The notes beneath the pieces are model-generated. The model was not told the origin of the DNA, ran no database searches, and was given only the letters and a program-made list of their open reading frames with translations. A DNA stretch of 64,000 nt from Bacteroidota bacterium (GTDB lineage Bacteria > Bacteroidota > Bacteroidia > Bacteroidales > P3). Numbering within the stretch: the first letter of the stretch is position 1; each line of letters starts with the position of its first letter. The DNA lies in the NCBI GenBank assembly GCA_017860275.1, contig JAFNAQ010000005.1:1-64000 (forward strand). Direction: 5' to 3'. The translations under genes and the position numbers were made by a program. Positions 44,730-53,663 of the stretch are shown here, piece by piece.

Positions 44730-45146
44730 TTATTGTAGACTAGTTTTATAGTCTACAACCTTTTCAATATCTTCAAATTGACTATTATCTCTTATTTCAA
44801 AAATTAATTGACGAAACTTTCCAACAAGTTTAGTGTTTTCAAAATTCCTGATAACCGACTCCTCAAGACCTAAATCATATATACCTAAATAGTTTTTCTC
44901 ATTAAAGTAGAAACCAATCTTAAAATACCCTTCCCAAACAGAAAGCCAAAACACTGTTTTCTTCTTAAATTGAACCTTGCAAAGCCAAGCCTTACCATCA
45001 TTATAGTAGTTCCAAATATAAACCAAATCCTTTGAAACAAGCCTTTGCTCCAAATCCTCAAAAGACAAAAACACATCCCCTAACAAGTTTCGAAGAACAC
45101 CACCATTAGGGTAAATTTCCCTTTCCCGAAGAAGCATATTTTCCAT
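44730..45146 (-). CDS. DUF3788 family protein
   Basis: A small cytoplasmic protein of 138 residues if started at the ATG at 45146 (MENMLLREREIYPNG); an in-frame GTG at 45224 lies inside hsdR. The body VYIWNYYNDGKAWLCKVQFKKKTVFWLSVWEGYFKIGFYF is typical of DUF3788, a family with no fixed function. It begins 22 bases after the hsdR stop on the same strand, so it is the last gene of the defence operon, whether as a functional part or a neighbour. Confidence 0.75.
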   Translation of the reverse strand: MENMLLREREIYPNGGVLRNLLGDVFLSFEDLEQRLVSKDLVYIWNYYNDGKAWLCKVQFKKKTVFWLSVWEGYFKIGFYFNEKNYLGIYDLGLEESVIRNFENTKLVGKFRQLIFEIRDNSQFEDIEKVVDYKTSLQ

Positions 45147-45168
45147 AATCAAGAATATAACTAAGTTA

Positions 45169-48100
45169 TTACCTATCAGCCCACATCTCGCATTGCCTAT
45201 AAACTGTTTCCAAGGCATCGGCACGCTTTTCAGGGGGATAATTATATTTTGCCAAGAGTCGCTTAATCATTTTTCTCATACCTGCTCTAGCGGTTTCCTT
45301 CTTTTGCCAATCAATTGTTTTATTCTTCTGCAATGACTCGGTTAACTCCTTTGTGATAGCAATAAGCTGTTCATTATTGAAGAAATCCTTAACAGCATCT
45401 GGCTTTGTAAGAGCATCATAGAAGGCTTGTTCCTCATCGTCTAAACCAAGACTAGAATTTTCCTCTTTTGCATTTATTATATCATGAGCCATCTTCAATA
45501 ACTCTTCAATAACCTGCTCATTTGTTAGCATACCTTTAAGGTAATTGCTCATAGCTCGAGAAAGAATCTCCGAAAACTTCTCACTCTTTACAACATTTGT
45601 TTTTTGATAGACATAAATCTGTTCTGCAATCAGTTTTTTGAGGAGTTCAACGGCAATATTGCGTTCTTTAATATTAGCAATATCATGTAAGAACTTAGGA
45701 TCGAACAAAGAAAACTCTTCTTTTATATCAGAAAAAAGATTTATCACACCCTCGCTTTTTATACTTTGAGCCAATAAATCATTTATCCTCTTGTTAATCT
45801 CTTTAATTGACACACCACCCTTGCCCTCAATCCTGGTAATAAGTGTTCTTACGGCTTCAAAATAAGCCGCCTCAATTCTTTGGTCATAACCTACAATACT
45901 CTTACAAAGGGAGAAAAAATTATGAAGCAACATAGCCTCTTTGACAAATGTTTGTTTTATGTTTCCCCTAGAAATTTCGGAAAGAAAGTTTACACCACCA
46001 CTAATAAGCCTAGCTCTTTGAAGATCGCTACCCGAAAGAAACTTCTTATATTCAAAACCATGCATCGAGTCCTTGCAAACCTCTAGTTTATTTAGGAATT
46101 CATTATATGCCTTTGATGAAATATCTTGATCCCCGTAGTTTTGTTGGTCCCTAATTGTATAGTCAGACATGGCCTGTTTCAAGGCTGGTGCAATACCTAC
46201 GTAATCCACAACCAAGCCCCCAACCTTGTCCTTATATACTCTATTAACCCTGGCAATTGCTTGCATAAGGTTATGCCCATTCATAGGCTTATATACATAC
46301 ATAGTAGAAAGAGAAGGAACATCAAAACCTGTAAGCCACATATCTACAACAATAACAATCTTCAGACTATCATCATCGTTTTTGAATCTTCTCGATAACT
46401 CATCTTTTTCTTTCTTATTGCCAATAATCTTTCTCCACTCTTCGGGGTCATCGTTCGAAGATGTCATCACAATAGCAAGTTTCTCACCCCACGAGGGTCT
46501 TAACTCAAGCATTCTCTCATAAATCTTCATTGCAATAGTTCGGGAATAAGCTACAATCATAACCTTTCCTGTCTGTTCATACTGACGAAATTCCTCATAG
46601 TGAGAAAGAATATCATCGCATAAGGTATTAATGGTTTGCTCTGAGCCAAGTATGCTTTCAAGCCTTCCCATCTCCCTTTTACTCTTATCTATAATATACT
46701 GGCTTGTATCTTCGCTAGCCTTATCATATTCATTGTCGATTAGGCTCAATAAATCCTCATCAATCTTTAGATTAACAACCCTACTCTCATAATAGACAGG
46801 CTTGGTTGCACCGTCTGCAACGGCTTGGGTCATATCGTAAATATCGATATAATCACCAAAGACCTCTCGTGTCGAGCGATCCTTCTTTGAAATAGGTGTT
46901 CCTGTAAAGCCAATAAATGTTGCATTAGGAAGGGAGTCTCTAATTATCCTTGCTGCTCCTATCTTTATCTGTCCTTCCTTAGAAATTTTCTCCTCTAGTC
47001 CATATTGACTTCTATGTGCCTCATCTGCTATTACAATAATATTTCTACGCTTCGATAATGCTTCGCTCGATTCCTCAAACTTCTGCATGGTCGAGAAGAA
47101 TATTCCGTTTGCCTCTCTACCATCCAAAAGCTCTTTCAAGTTTTTCCTGCTCGTTGCCTGAATAGGACTTTGACGAAGGAAGTTTTGACATTTTGCAAAC
47201 TGACCAAAGAGCTGGTCGTCCAAGTCATTTCTATCGGTTATTACAACTATTGTTGGTGAGTCTAAGTTTTGTTGTAGTAGTTTTGTATAAAAGACCATTG
47301 AAAGCGATTTCCCACTTCCTTGTGTATGCCAAAAAACTCCTCCCTTGCCGTCGGTCTTTACTGCTTGAAGGGTTGATTCTATTGCTTTTTTTACAGCAAA
47401 ATACTGATGATACCCCGATAATATCTTAACCTCTTGTTTATCTTCCTTCGAAAAACAGATAAAGTTATGAATAATATCTATAAGCCTTTTCTTCTCGAAC
47501 ATTCCCTCAAAGAGTGTGTCGAAGCTTGCATGCCTTCTATCTTCATATCCTCCAGTCTTTGTCTTCCACTCCATAAACCTATCCTCCGAAGAGGTTATTG
47601 TCCCTGCCTTAGAATAGGCTTGGTCACTCATTACCATAAATGCATTATACACAAACAAAGACGGTATTTCATGCATATAGTTCTTTAGCTGGCGATAGGC
47701 AGCACTTGCATCGGTTTCTTCTCTTGAGGGTGATTTAAGTTCCACCACAACAAGAGGCATTCCATTTACAAAGACAATTAAATCAGCCCTCTTTGTTGTG
47801 TTTTCCTCAATAGTCCATTGGTTAGCGACCGAGAATATATTATTATCTGTATTCTTATAATCAATAAGGATAACCCTTGTAGACCTTTGATGCTCACCGT
47901 CATAATAATTTACCTCAATACCATTTTGAAGATATTCCATAAAATGAATATTCTTTTCCAAAATCGATCCACTCTCAAAATTCTTCAATTTATATATTGC
48001 CTCATCAATTGCCTCTTTTGGCAGCTTTGGGTTAATCTCGCAAAGCCCGTCAATAAGCAATTCCTCATGCAAGGGCAAATGATAATCCCTTTCAACCTCG

Positions 48101-48183
48101 GGACCATAATAATAATGATAACCTAAAATATCACGAAAAATCTCTAAAACAGCATTCTCAAAACTCGCTTCACTAAAAGACAT
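45169..48183 (-). CDS. hsdR: Type I restriction subunit R
   Basis: The motor-nuclease of a type I restriction-modification system, 1004 residues. The PD-(D/E)xK nuclease is RADLIVFVNG...VVVELKSP (Asp134, Glu148, Lys150). The SF2 translocase has WHTQGSGKS (285-293), DEAH (387-390) and FTGTP. The C-terminus (about 770-1000) is helical and contacts HsdM. It starts 9 bases after the darG stop. The first 17 codons are also found as a fossil copy at 49931-49981, upstream of darT. It looks intact. Confidence 0.95.
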   Translation of the reverse strand: MSFSEASFENAVLEIFRDILGYHYYYGPEVERDYHLPLHEELLIDGLCEINPKLPKEAIDEAIYKLKNFESGSILEKNIHFMEYLQNGIEVNYYDGEHQRSTRVILIDYKNTDNNIFSVANQWTIEENTTKRADLIVFVNGMPLVVVELKSPSREETDASAAYRQLKNYMHEIPSLFVYNAFMVMSDQAYSKAGTITSSEDRFMEWKTKTGGYEDRRHASFDTLFEGMFEKKRLIDIIHNFICFSKEDKQEVKILSGYHQYFAVKKAIESTLQAVKTDGKGGVFWHTQGSGKSLSMVFYTKLLQQNLDSPTIVVITDRNDLDDQLFGQFAKCQNFLRQSPIQATSRKNLKELLDGREANGIFFSTMQKFEESSEALSKRRNIIVIADEAHRSQYGLEEKISKEGQIKIGAARIIRDSLPNATFIGFTGTPISKKDRSTREVFGDYIDIYDMTQAVADGATKPVYYESRVVNLKIDEDLLSLIDNEYDKASEDTSQYIIDKSKREMGRLESILGSEQTINTLCDDILSHYEEFRQYEQTGKVMIVAYSRTIAMKIYERMLELRPSWGEKLAIVMTSSNDDPEEWRKIIGNKKEKDELSRRFKNDDDSLKIVIVVDMWLTGFDVPSLSTMYVYKPMNGHNLMQAIARVNRVYKDKVGGLVVDYVGIAPALKQAMSDYTIRDQQNYGDQDISSKAYNEFLNKLEVCKDSMHGFEYKKFLSGSDLQRARLISGGVNFLSEISRGNIKQTFVKEAMLLHNFFSLCKSIVGYDQRIEAAYFEAVRTLITRIEGKGGVSIKEINKRINDLLAQSIKSEGVINLFSDIKEEFSLFDPKFLHDIANIKERNIAVELLKKLIAEQIYVYQKTNVVKSEKFSEILSRAMSNYLKGMLTNEQVIEELLKMAHDIINAKEENSSLGLDDEEQAFYDALTKPDAVKDFFNNEQLIAITKELTESLQKNKTIDWQKKETARAGMRKMIKRLLAKYNYPPEKRADALETVYRQCEMWADR

Positions 48184-48192
48184 AGGCGGTGG

Positions 48193-49236
48193 TTATTTTA
48201 GCATTTTGTCTGAAAACGAATTGATATGTTCTACTGCAATAGAAATATATTGATCCTTAGAAAACAACTTACTCTTTCTTTGACTCCATTTATTGATAGA
48301 ATCTTTTATGCTTTCTATATCATTTGTTTTATTTTCTCTTATTATGTAATCAATGGATGAAAGTAATTCCAAAGCAAAATTTGAATAAAAACCGGAGAAG
48401 AATTCCTTTGTTTGATCAACAATAGTATTGTATTTTTTATTTTCTTCCTTGTTTAGATACTCAATAACATTTTTTTCTGCATCCATTATTGGCTGCAACT
48501 CTTCAAAGGGCTTAGCATTCATTGAGCTATAACCCATAATATAGCTGCCATTTAAATGATAAAGAACTCTTTTAACCTTACCAGAATAAGGACCGTAATA
48601 ATAGGGTTTATATTCCAATTTAAACTCTTCGAAAGCTCCGAAACGTTGAAGGAAATAAGCAATTTTCTCAGAGGAGAATTCTGAAATAAATTCTCCATTT
48701 CTTACTAAATCATATAAAACAGACAAAAGCATGGCTCTGGCAGGTGTCAGACTTGCCCTCTCTGTTTTCATTTTGTCGATTATTGCCGAATTTGGTTCAT
48801 AAATAATAATCTCGCAATTCAAATCTCCCAAGCAATCAATAATCATTTTCTTTACCCTATTCCATTCTAATCCACCATTACCTGCACCCAAAGGAGGAAT
48901 AGCAATTGATTCTATATTATTTTCTATAATAAAATTCCTAAGTGCTATTAATCCTTTTTCAATATATTCATATTCTGATGGTTTTCTCCAATCTTTTTTA
49001 GTAGGGAAATTAATAATTATTTTCTTCCCATTTAATGTAGATTCTTCGCTAACAAGTATTTGTCCTACATCAAAAGTCTTTTCTTTGCAAGCCTTTTGAT
49101 ATAACTTGAAGTTAAGAGGAAAAGCGTTTTTAAATTGCAAAGCAATACCTTTACCCATAACGCCAACGGTATTTACTGTATTTATTAAAGCCTCAGCCCT
49201 ACTTTCAAGAATATTACCTTCTTTAAAACTTATCAT
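48193..49236 (-). CDS. darG: DarG-like macrodomain antitoxin
   Basis: A 347-residue antitoxin that removes ADP-ribose from DNA and restrains DarT. The macrodomain (1-~155) has EALINTVNTVGVMGKGIALQF, with Lys29 the likely catalytic lysine and Asn20 a contact, and the loop PPLGAGNGGLEW. The C-terminal half (about 160-347) matches the second domain of DarG, which binds the toxin directly (YYYGPYSGKVKRVLYHL). It overlaps darT by 14 bases, so toxin and antitoxin are translationally coupled. Confidence 0.88.
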   Translation of the reverse strand: MISFKEGNILESRAEALINTVNTVGVMGKGIALQFKNAFPLNFKLYQKACKEKTFDVGQILVSEESTLNGKKIIINFPTKKDWRKPSEYEYIEKGLIALRNFIIENNIESIAIPPLGAGNGGLEWNRVKKMIIDCLGDLNCEIIIYEPNSAIIDKMKTERASLTPARAMLLSVLYDLVRNGEFISEFSSEKIAYFLQRFGAFEEFKLEYKPYYYGPYSGKVKRVLYHLNGSYIMGYSSMNAKPFEELQPIMDAEKNVIEYLNKEENKKYNTIVDQTKEFFSGFYSNFALELLSSIDYIIRENKTNDIESIKDSINKWSQRKSKLFSKDQYISIAVEHINSFSDKMLK

Positions 49237-49855
49237 AATAATAATCTTTTTTCACTATTATTTTTTTCTCATTGACTCCAAAGCCAATCAATCTATTTTT
49301 AGCCCTTTCATCATAAACTGCGTATCCGATAATGAAATCAACACCCAAATCACCTATCAATAATAACTCTGCTTCTTTTCTTCTCTTTAAATCCAAATCA
49401 TTTTCATCAGACCATTGATTGCTCTTTATTGCTTTAGTATCAATGATTTCAAATAAATTTTCAATTTCTTCTTTTCTGTGTACTGAAGTAAAGGCATTTA
49501 TAGCGTGACCGTCGGTAAACACAAAATCGTTGCCTGAGTCAATAATTTTCTGAATCGAACTTACACAATAAACAATATTTGAAGGATGAACCTTCTCAAC
49601 CCCATTATATCCTGTTTGAATAACTAACAGCATAGGGGTTCTGAATGCAAAATAAAAAGGGATGAAATCACCTATTTTCTTATCGTCAATTAAAATCTTA
49701 TCCTTTCTTGTCTCAATAATTGTTTGATCTCCAATTCCTATATATTCCCCATTCGCAAATTCAGACTCCGGATGAGTAATCCCATACTTTAAAATATGAG
49801 GGATATTCTCAATATGAGTCATACGAAAAAGATATACCTTATTAAAATCAACCAT
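49223..49855 (-). CDS. darT: DarT-like DNA ADP-ribosyltransferase toxin
   Basis: A 210-residue toxin of the DarT (DUF4433) family, which uses NAD to ADP-ribosylate a base in single-stranded DNA and stops phage or host replication. Motifs: YLFRMTHIENIPHILKYGI (NAD pocket), FIPFYFAFRTPM (Arg72), FTDGHA and RRKEAELLLIGD (Glu161, the probable catalytic residue). All key positions seem intact. The base modified depends on subfamily and was not determined. Confidence 0.88.
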   Translation of the reverse strand: MVDFNKVYLFRMTHIENIPHILKYGITHPESEFANGEYIGIGDQTIIETRKDKILIDDKKIGDFIPFYFAFRTPMLLVIQTGYNGVEKVHPSNIVYCVSSIQKIIDSGNDFVFTDGHAINAFTSVHRKEEIENLFEIIDTKAIKSNQWSDENDLDLKRRKEAELLLIGDLGVDFIIGYAVYDERAKNRLIGFGVNEKKIIVKKDYYYDKF

Positions 49856-49930
49856 AAAACAAAAACTATTTAAATTTCAAGCGATTAATATATGCAAAGA
49901 TAATAATTAAATTAAAAAACGCAATTCAAT

Positions 49931-49981
49931 ACAAAAAATCCCCAAAACAGCATTCTCAAAACCACCTTCACTAAAAGACAT
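49931..49981 (-). pseudogene. Fossil 5' end of a second hsdR copy
   Basis: Reading down from an ATG at 49981-49979, the minus strand codes MSFSEGGFENAVLGIF, nearly the start of the present HsdR (MSFSEASFENAVLEIF). At DNA level 49931-49982 matches 48133-48184 at 46 of 52 positions. Homology then stops and the frame is not continued. It sits 13 bases after the DUF2806 gene and before darT, showing that an hsdR once followed DUF2806 directly. Confidence 0.85.
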
Positions 49982-49994
49982 ATGCGTTATTTAT

Positions 49995-50873
49995 TTATAA
50001 TACTTTTATGGGAATAAAATTTATCATTCCTGTCTGGTCGCAAGAATAACTATTAAGTAGCACTTGACTTATCCCTTGTGACTTTATTATTGCAACAATA
50101 TTATTCAAAGTATCTTCCGAGATTTCTGTTTCAAGCATTTTAAATAATTCTTTCCCTGCTGTAGATAATTTATAACAAGGAATATTTAGCTTTATTATCA
50201 TAGGTGTTTCATTAACTATTGATATGGCCTTTGTCCCATCTAATTTCAATAATACAAATTTCTGCGGTTCAATTTCGAAATTATTATAAATTGATTCTAA
50301 AAGAACAAGACCAATGTCATTAAGCTTAAGAATTCTATCTAAATTATTTTCATTTTTAGCTTTAAAAATCCGTTCGTAATTATATACTTTGGGTGCTATT
50401 TCAACAAATAATTCAGCCTCCTCCTTGGTCATATTCTTTAAAACATCAAGCGTTCTTAAAGAAAATGATTTTGGTTGTTTTACTTCCCCTGCAAGTATTT
50501 TTGCCCAAATATTTTGCATTTCTTCTTCAGAAACTCCCTCTGCACAATCAAAAAATCTATTTAACCAGTCTTTATCAACTGGTTCATTTGAAACCTGCTC
50601 TCCTTCATTGAACTGTTGCTCTGCTTTTGCAATAATATTTGCAACATTCTCAACCTTCTGTATATTTCGTATTTCATTATACTTCTCAACTATTTCATGA
50701 CCATGAAGTTTTTCAATTTCAATTGCAGTATCTGCCTTTGCGTTTTCGATACGTTCATATATCCTTGCATCAGCCATTTTCCTATAACCTTTAGCAGACC
50801 AACCAAAAGCATTGCAAATAGTTTCTCCTAACTTTGCTAATCCATCAGTATTTATTTCAATTAATGCTCCCAT
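49995..50873 (-). CDS. DUF2806 family protein
   Basis: A 292-residue protein of the DUF2806 family (opening IEINTDGLAKLGETICNAFG, then WLNRFFDCAEGVSEEEMQNIWAKILAGEVKQPKSFSLRTLDVLKNM). No membrane segment or catalytic motif is visible. It lies 9 bases after the SLATT gene and 13 bases before the hsdR fossil, all on one strand, so it belongs to the defence locus. Whether it works with the CBASS-like pair, with the R-M system or alone is unknown. Confidence 0.78.
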   Translation of the reverse strand: MGALIEINTDGLAKLGETICNAFGWSAKGYRKMADARIYERIENAKADTAIEIEKLHGHEIVEKYNEIRNIQKVENVANIIAKAEQQFNEGEQVSNEPVDKDWLNRFFDCAEGVSEEEMQNIWAKILAGEVKQPKSFSLRTLDVLKNMTKEEAELFVEIAPKVYNYERIFKAKNENNLDRILKLNDIGLVLLESIYNNFEIEPQKFVLLKLDGTKAISIVNETPMIIKLNIPCYKLSTAGKELFKMLETEISEDTLNNIVAIIKSQGISQVLLNSYSCDQTGMINFIPIKVL

Positions 50874-50882
50874 CTTCTAATT

Positions 50883-51443
50883 TTATTTTTTTCTTAATAC
50901 AACTGGTAGAAAAGCATCTATTTCCGCATCTGAAAAAGTCATTTCTTCATTTTTCTTAAGGGATTTTGTTGCTTCATTGTAAGCTTTTGAAATAGTCCTT
51001 GGCCCACCCTTATATATTTCTTTTAATTCACTTTGTAAATTATCTCTTTTTTCAATAATTTCATCATAGGAGATAATCCCAGCCCTAATATCTGTTAATA
51101 GAGATAAATAACTTTCTCTTATATTCCAAATTTCAACTGCTGAATCAGAATGTTTTTGCATCAGTTGTCCTAAATCATATTGTTTTAGATATGAATTAAT
51201 ACAAACAAGTACTAGAGATAATATCGCAGAAACATATCCCACCCAATTAACTTCGCCAAATATGGTATACAATATTCCACCAGTATTTATAGCTGAAATT
51301 ATTATTTGAGCCCATTTAAATCGAGAATTAATTCTCTTTAATATGTCTGCACATTTTTCTTGTGTTTTGTGAGAATAAACAACTCTACCATAACATTCTC
51401 TAAGTTGTGCCTCTATGTGACTAATTTGGGAATTTGTTTCCAT
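50883..51443 (-). CDS. SLATT-domain membrane effector (CBASS-like)
   Basis: A 186-residue protein with two adjacent membrane helices (about 44-63 and 66-84) between helical flanks, the SLATT arrangement of membrane effectors predicted to make pores when a nucleotide second messenger is made. SLATT_5-type families are typically paired with SMODS nucleotidyltransferases, as here: the CD-NTase gene overlaps it by 23 bases. Activation should depolarise or lyse the infected cell. The subfamily is assigned from pattern, not a search. Confidence 0.8.
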   Translation of the reverse strand: METNSQISHIEAQLRECYGRVVYSHKTQEKCADILKRINSRFKWAQIIISAINTGGILYTIFGEVNWVGYVSAILSLVLVCINSYLKQYDLGQLMQKHSDSAVEIWNIRESYLSLLTDIRAGIISYDEIIEKRDNLQSELKEIYKGGPRTISKAYNEATKSLKKNEEMTFSDAEIDAFLPVVLRKK

Positions 51444-52302
51444 ATATTTCTCTCCATTTATAGTTTGCTGACCATTCGTATTCTTTTACTTCGTATTGAA
51501 TTGCCTCTAAAGCATTATTATATGCTTTTTTTGCTTTTGCAACAAATAATCCATCATTATAAATATATTGATTACTTCCAGCTGCATACCATAAAGCTTG
51601 TTTGTCATTTTGTTCACTTAAAAACTTAAAAAAATCTCTTGTCATATAATCATAAAAAGAATATGAACAATTTTTATATTCCCAATCTTTCAAAAATTTA
51701 TGAGCCATTGTATCAATTAATAAACCACCCATATCAACATTACATGTGTCCTTCCACGCTCTTATCATTCTACATAACCTTTTGAGATTTTTATTGGTAT
51801 TATTGTTTAATGTATTAATAGCATTAATCTCGTGTTCAGGTTTTGTTACTTTCCAACTACCACCATTATTTGAATCGGGGTATGTAAAACTAATTTGGTC
51901 TGTATTTAAAAAGCACGGTACAATTTCATATTTTATTCCATCTGAAAATTCTACAACAACAACTTGACCATCGCCCTTTAATTTTGTTTGAAAATATGTA
52001 TTACTGATTGAGTTCTTTACTGCTTGCAATAATTGAGATTGTCCATTTGTAGTATATTTATCATATTGCCAATAATAACTACATGGCAATGTAAATAACA
52101 TATCAATATCACTTACATGAATAGCTGTTCCTCTTCCATATGATCCAACATAAAGACTGTTATTAATATCAGAATCTGTACCATAAAAATCTTTATTAAG
52201 TCTTTTGGTTATTTGTTTGTATCTGGATGATACATTATCCACCACTGTCTTTTCCATTCTAATATTTTTACAGAATGTCTCAAATTTTACTGATATACTC
52301 AT
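51421..52302 (-). CDS. CD-NTase / SMODS nucleotidyltransferase (CBASS-like)
   Basis: A 293-residue cGAS/DncV-like nucleotidyltransferase. The core is GSYGRGT (53-59) with SDIDML (Asp65, Asp67) as metal ligands, and KYEIVPCF supplies the third acid (Glu126 in place of the usual Asp). The helical C-terminal domain (about 155-293) includes LKRLCRMIRAWKDTC. It should make a cyclic or linear oligonucleotide signal on phage sensing; the product is not predictable by eye. It starts 16 bases after hsdS. Confidence 0.85.
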   Translation of the reverse strand: MSISVKFETFCKNIRMEKTVVDNVSSRYKQITKRLNKDFYGTDSDINNSLYVGSYGRGTAIHVSDIDMLFTLPCSYYWQYDKYTTNGQSQLLQAVKNSISNTYFQTKLKGDGQVVVVEFSDGIKYEIVPCFLNTDQISFTYPDSNNGGSWKVTKPEHEINAINTLNNNTNKNLKRLCRMIRAWKDTCNVDMGGLLIDTMAHKFLKDWEYKNCSYSFYDYMTRDFFKFLSEQNDKQALWYAAGSNQYIYNDGLFVAKAKKAYNNALEAIQYEVKEYEWSANYKWREIYGNKFPN

Positions 52303-52318
52303 AACTTTTATATTTTAA

Positions 52319-53470
52319 TTATACCCTAACCTCCCCATTCATAAGTTTAGGTAACAAACTATCCCTAAGCTCCGATAGGTTTATTTTTTCATATAAGGAA
52401 TCTCGTAAATATGAGATTATTGGTTTTGTTTTTATTGAAAATTCATCTAATATTTCTTCAGATGGAATAATGATTTTCATTTTTGATAATCCATTTTCCC
52501 AAACTGCATAAGGCATTGTTGAACCTTTTGATGTATTTTGAGCATAATCAATTGTTGCATTTTGATTGCAAACTAGCAATGCATATTCGAATAATTCGTA
52601 TTTTATTGGTCTTAAAACAAAACATGTACTTCTTGTCACTCCTTCACAAGGTGATATAGAAACTCTATGAAAATAAACCCTCATTGCACCAATCAATATA
52701 TCATTTTTTTCGAACTTTATTAGGCTTGATTGAGCTTCATTAGAAGGTTTAAACTCAATTAAACCTAATTTATTCATCGGTATAATATCTATTGGAAGAT
52801 AGGGCAACTCATTAACTTCCTCTTTTTTTATAGATATTTTGATATTTTTAATTACATCCCCTAACGTTCCAACTCTCCATCCTTCTGGGATTTTTCCTAG
52901 TTCGGAATCTATGAATTTTCCTCCATTTGTTTTATATGGTTTTCCTTCTTCGTCTGGAAATTCAAAATCCACAAACCACTGCTTAAATATCGCTTGTGCT
53001 TGTGCTTCTAAGTTTTCATTAATCTTATTATTTACCTCTATCTTATCATCCAAAGCACTCAAAACATCGGCAATACGTATCTGTTCATCAATATCAATAG
53101 GGAAAAAGACTTCAATTGGATGGATATGATTTCTATTTAATGTAGGTACCGCACTGCCTCCTGCATAATTACCTAAATTTAAAGTTTTAATAAAGTAATA
53201 AATGAATTTTGGATCATTACCTTTATAATCATCAATATATAAAGCGGTGTTATGAGCCCAACATTTTTCATAATAATATGGAGTGCCAACATTACCACTT
53301 CTGCCAATTGTTATGCAAGGTTCGATATTTGTTTGTTTATCATGATAGCCAATAATACCATTTGAACCTGCAACAGGTATTTCTCCTTCTTGCATATCAT
53401 ATTTTGGCAAATCATGACCTCTTCTAAAGTTGCATATCTCACCTAATGTTGTTGTTTCCCAGTTATTCAT
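52319..53470 (-). CDS. hsdS: Type I restriction specificity subunit S
   Basis: A 383-residue DNA-recognition subunit. Two target-recognition domains (about 1-125 and 190-345) each precede a conserved coiled-coil spacer: ADVLSALDDKIEVNNKINENLEAQAQAIFKQWFVDFEFP (split over about 131-169) and a shorter C-terminal one (YLRDSLYEKINLSELRDSLLPKLMNGEV). No second hsdS or inverted recombination site is present, so phase-variable specificity switching is not supported here. Its start overlaps a 14-codon mini-frame (53463-53507). Confidence 0.9.
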   Translation of the reverse strand: MNNWETTTLGEICNFRRGHDLPKYDMQEGEIPVAGSNGIIGYHDKQTNIEPCITIGRSGNVGTPYYYEKCWAHNTALYIDDYKGNDPKFIYYFIKTLNLGNYAGGSAVPTLNRNHIHPIEVFFPIDIDEQIRIADVLSALDDKIEVNNKINENLEAQAQAIFKQWFVDFEFPDEEGKPYKTNGGKFIDSELGKIPEGWRVGTLGDVIKNIKISIKKEEVNELPYLPIDIIPMNKLGLIEFKPSNEAQSSLIKFEKNDILIGAMRVYFHRVSISPCEGVTRSTCFVLRPIKYELFEYALLVCNQNATIDYAQNTSKGSTMPYAVWENGLSKMKIIIPSEEILDEFSIKTKPIISYLRDSLYEKINLSELRDSLLPKLMNGEVRV

Positions 53471-53499
53471 TCTCTGTTTTCTTATATGGTTTTATTATT

Positions 53500-53663
53500 T
53501 TACTCATATTCTGCTTTTTTACTACCAACTCTTTCTACATATTCTTTTTTCAATTCAGCAATATATCTAATTTCATTTTTAGGAGTTTCCTCTTTATTTA
53601 TTGGAACATTTATAGGGACATTCCAAAAATATCTAACTCTATATATGACTCATTAAATTTCAT
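53500..53663 (-). pseudogene. Small ORF between hsdM and hsdS, one-base frameshift
   Basis: From the ATG at 53663 (MKFNESYIELDIF) the frame stops after 17 codons. If one T is restored in the T-run at 53625-53629, it continues WNVPINVPINKEETPKNEI and on to a stop at 53500, giving 54 residues. The stop overlaps ATGAGTAA, the start of a 14-codon mini-frame running into the hsdS start. No family is recognised; it may be a small R-M accessory protein or chance coding. Confidence 0.4.

Noticed and set aside
52319-53470. Phase-variable (invertible) hsdS
   Set aside because: Only one hsdS is present, no partial hsdS copy, inverted recombination site or adjacent recombinase was found.
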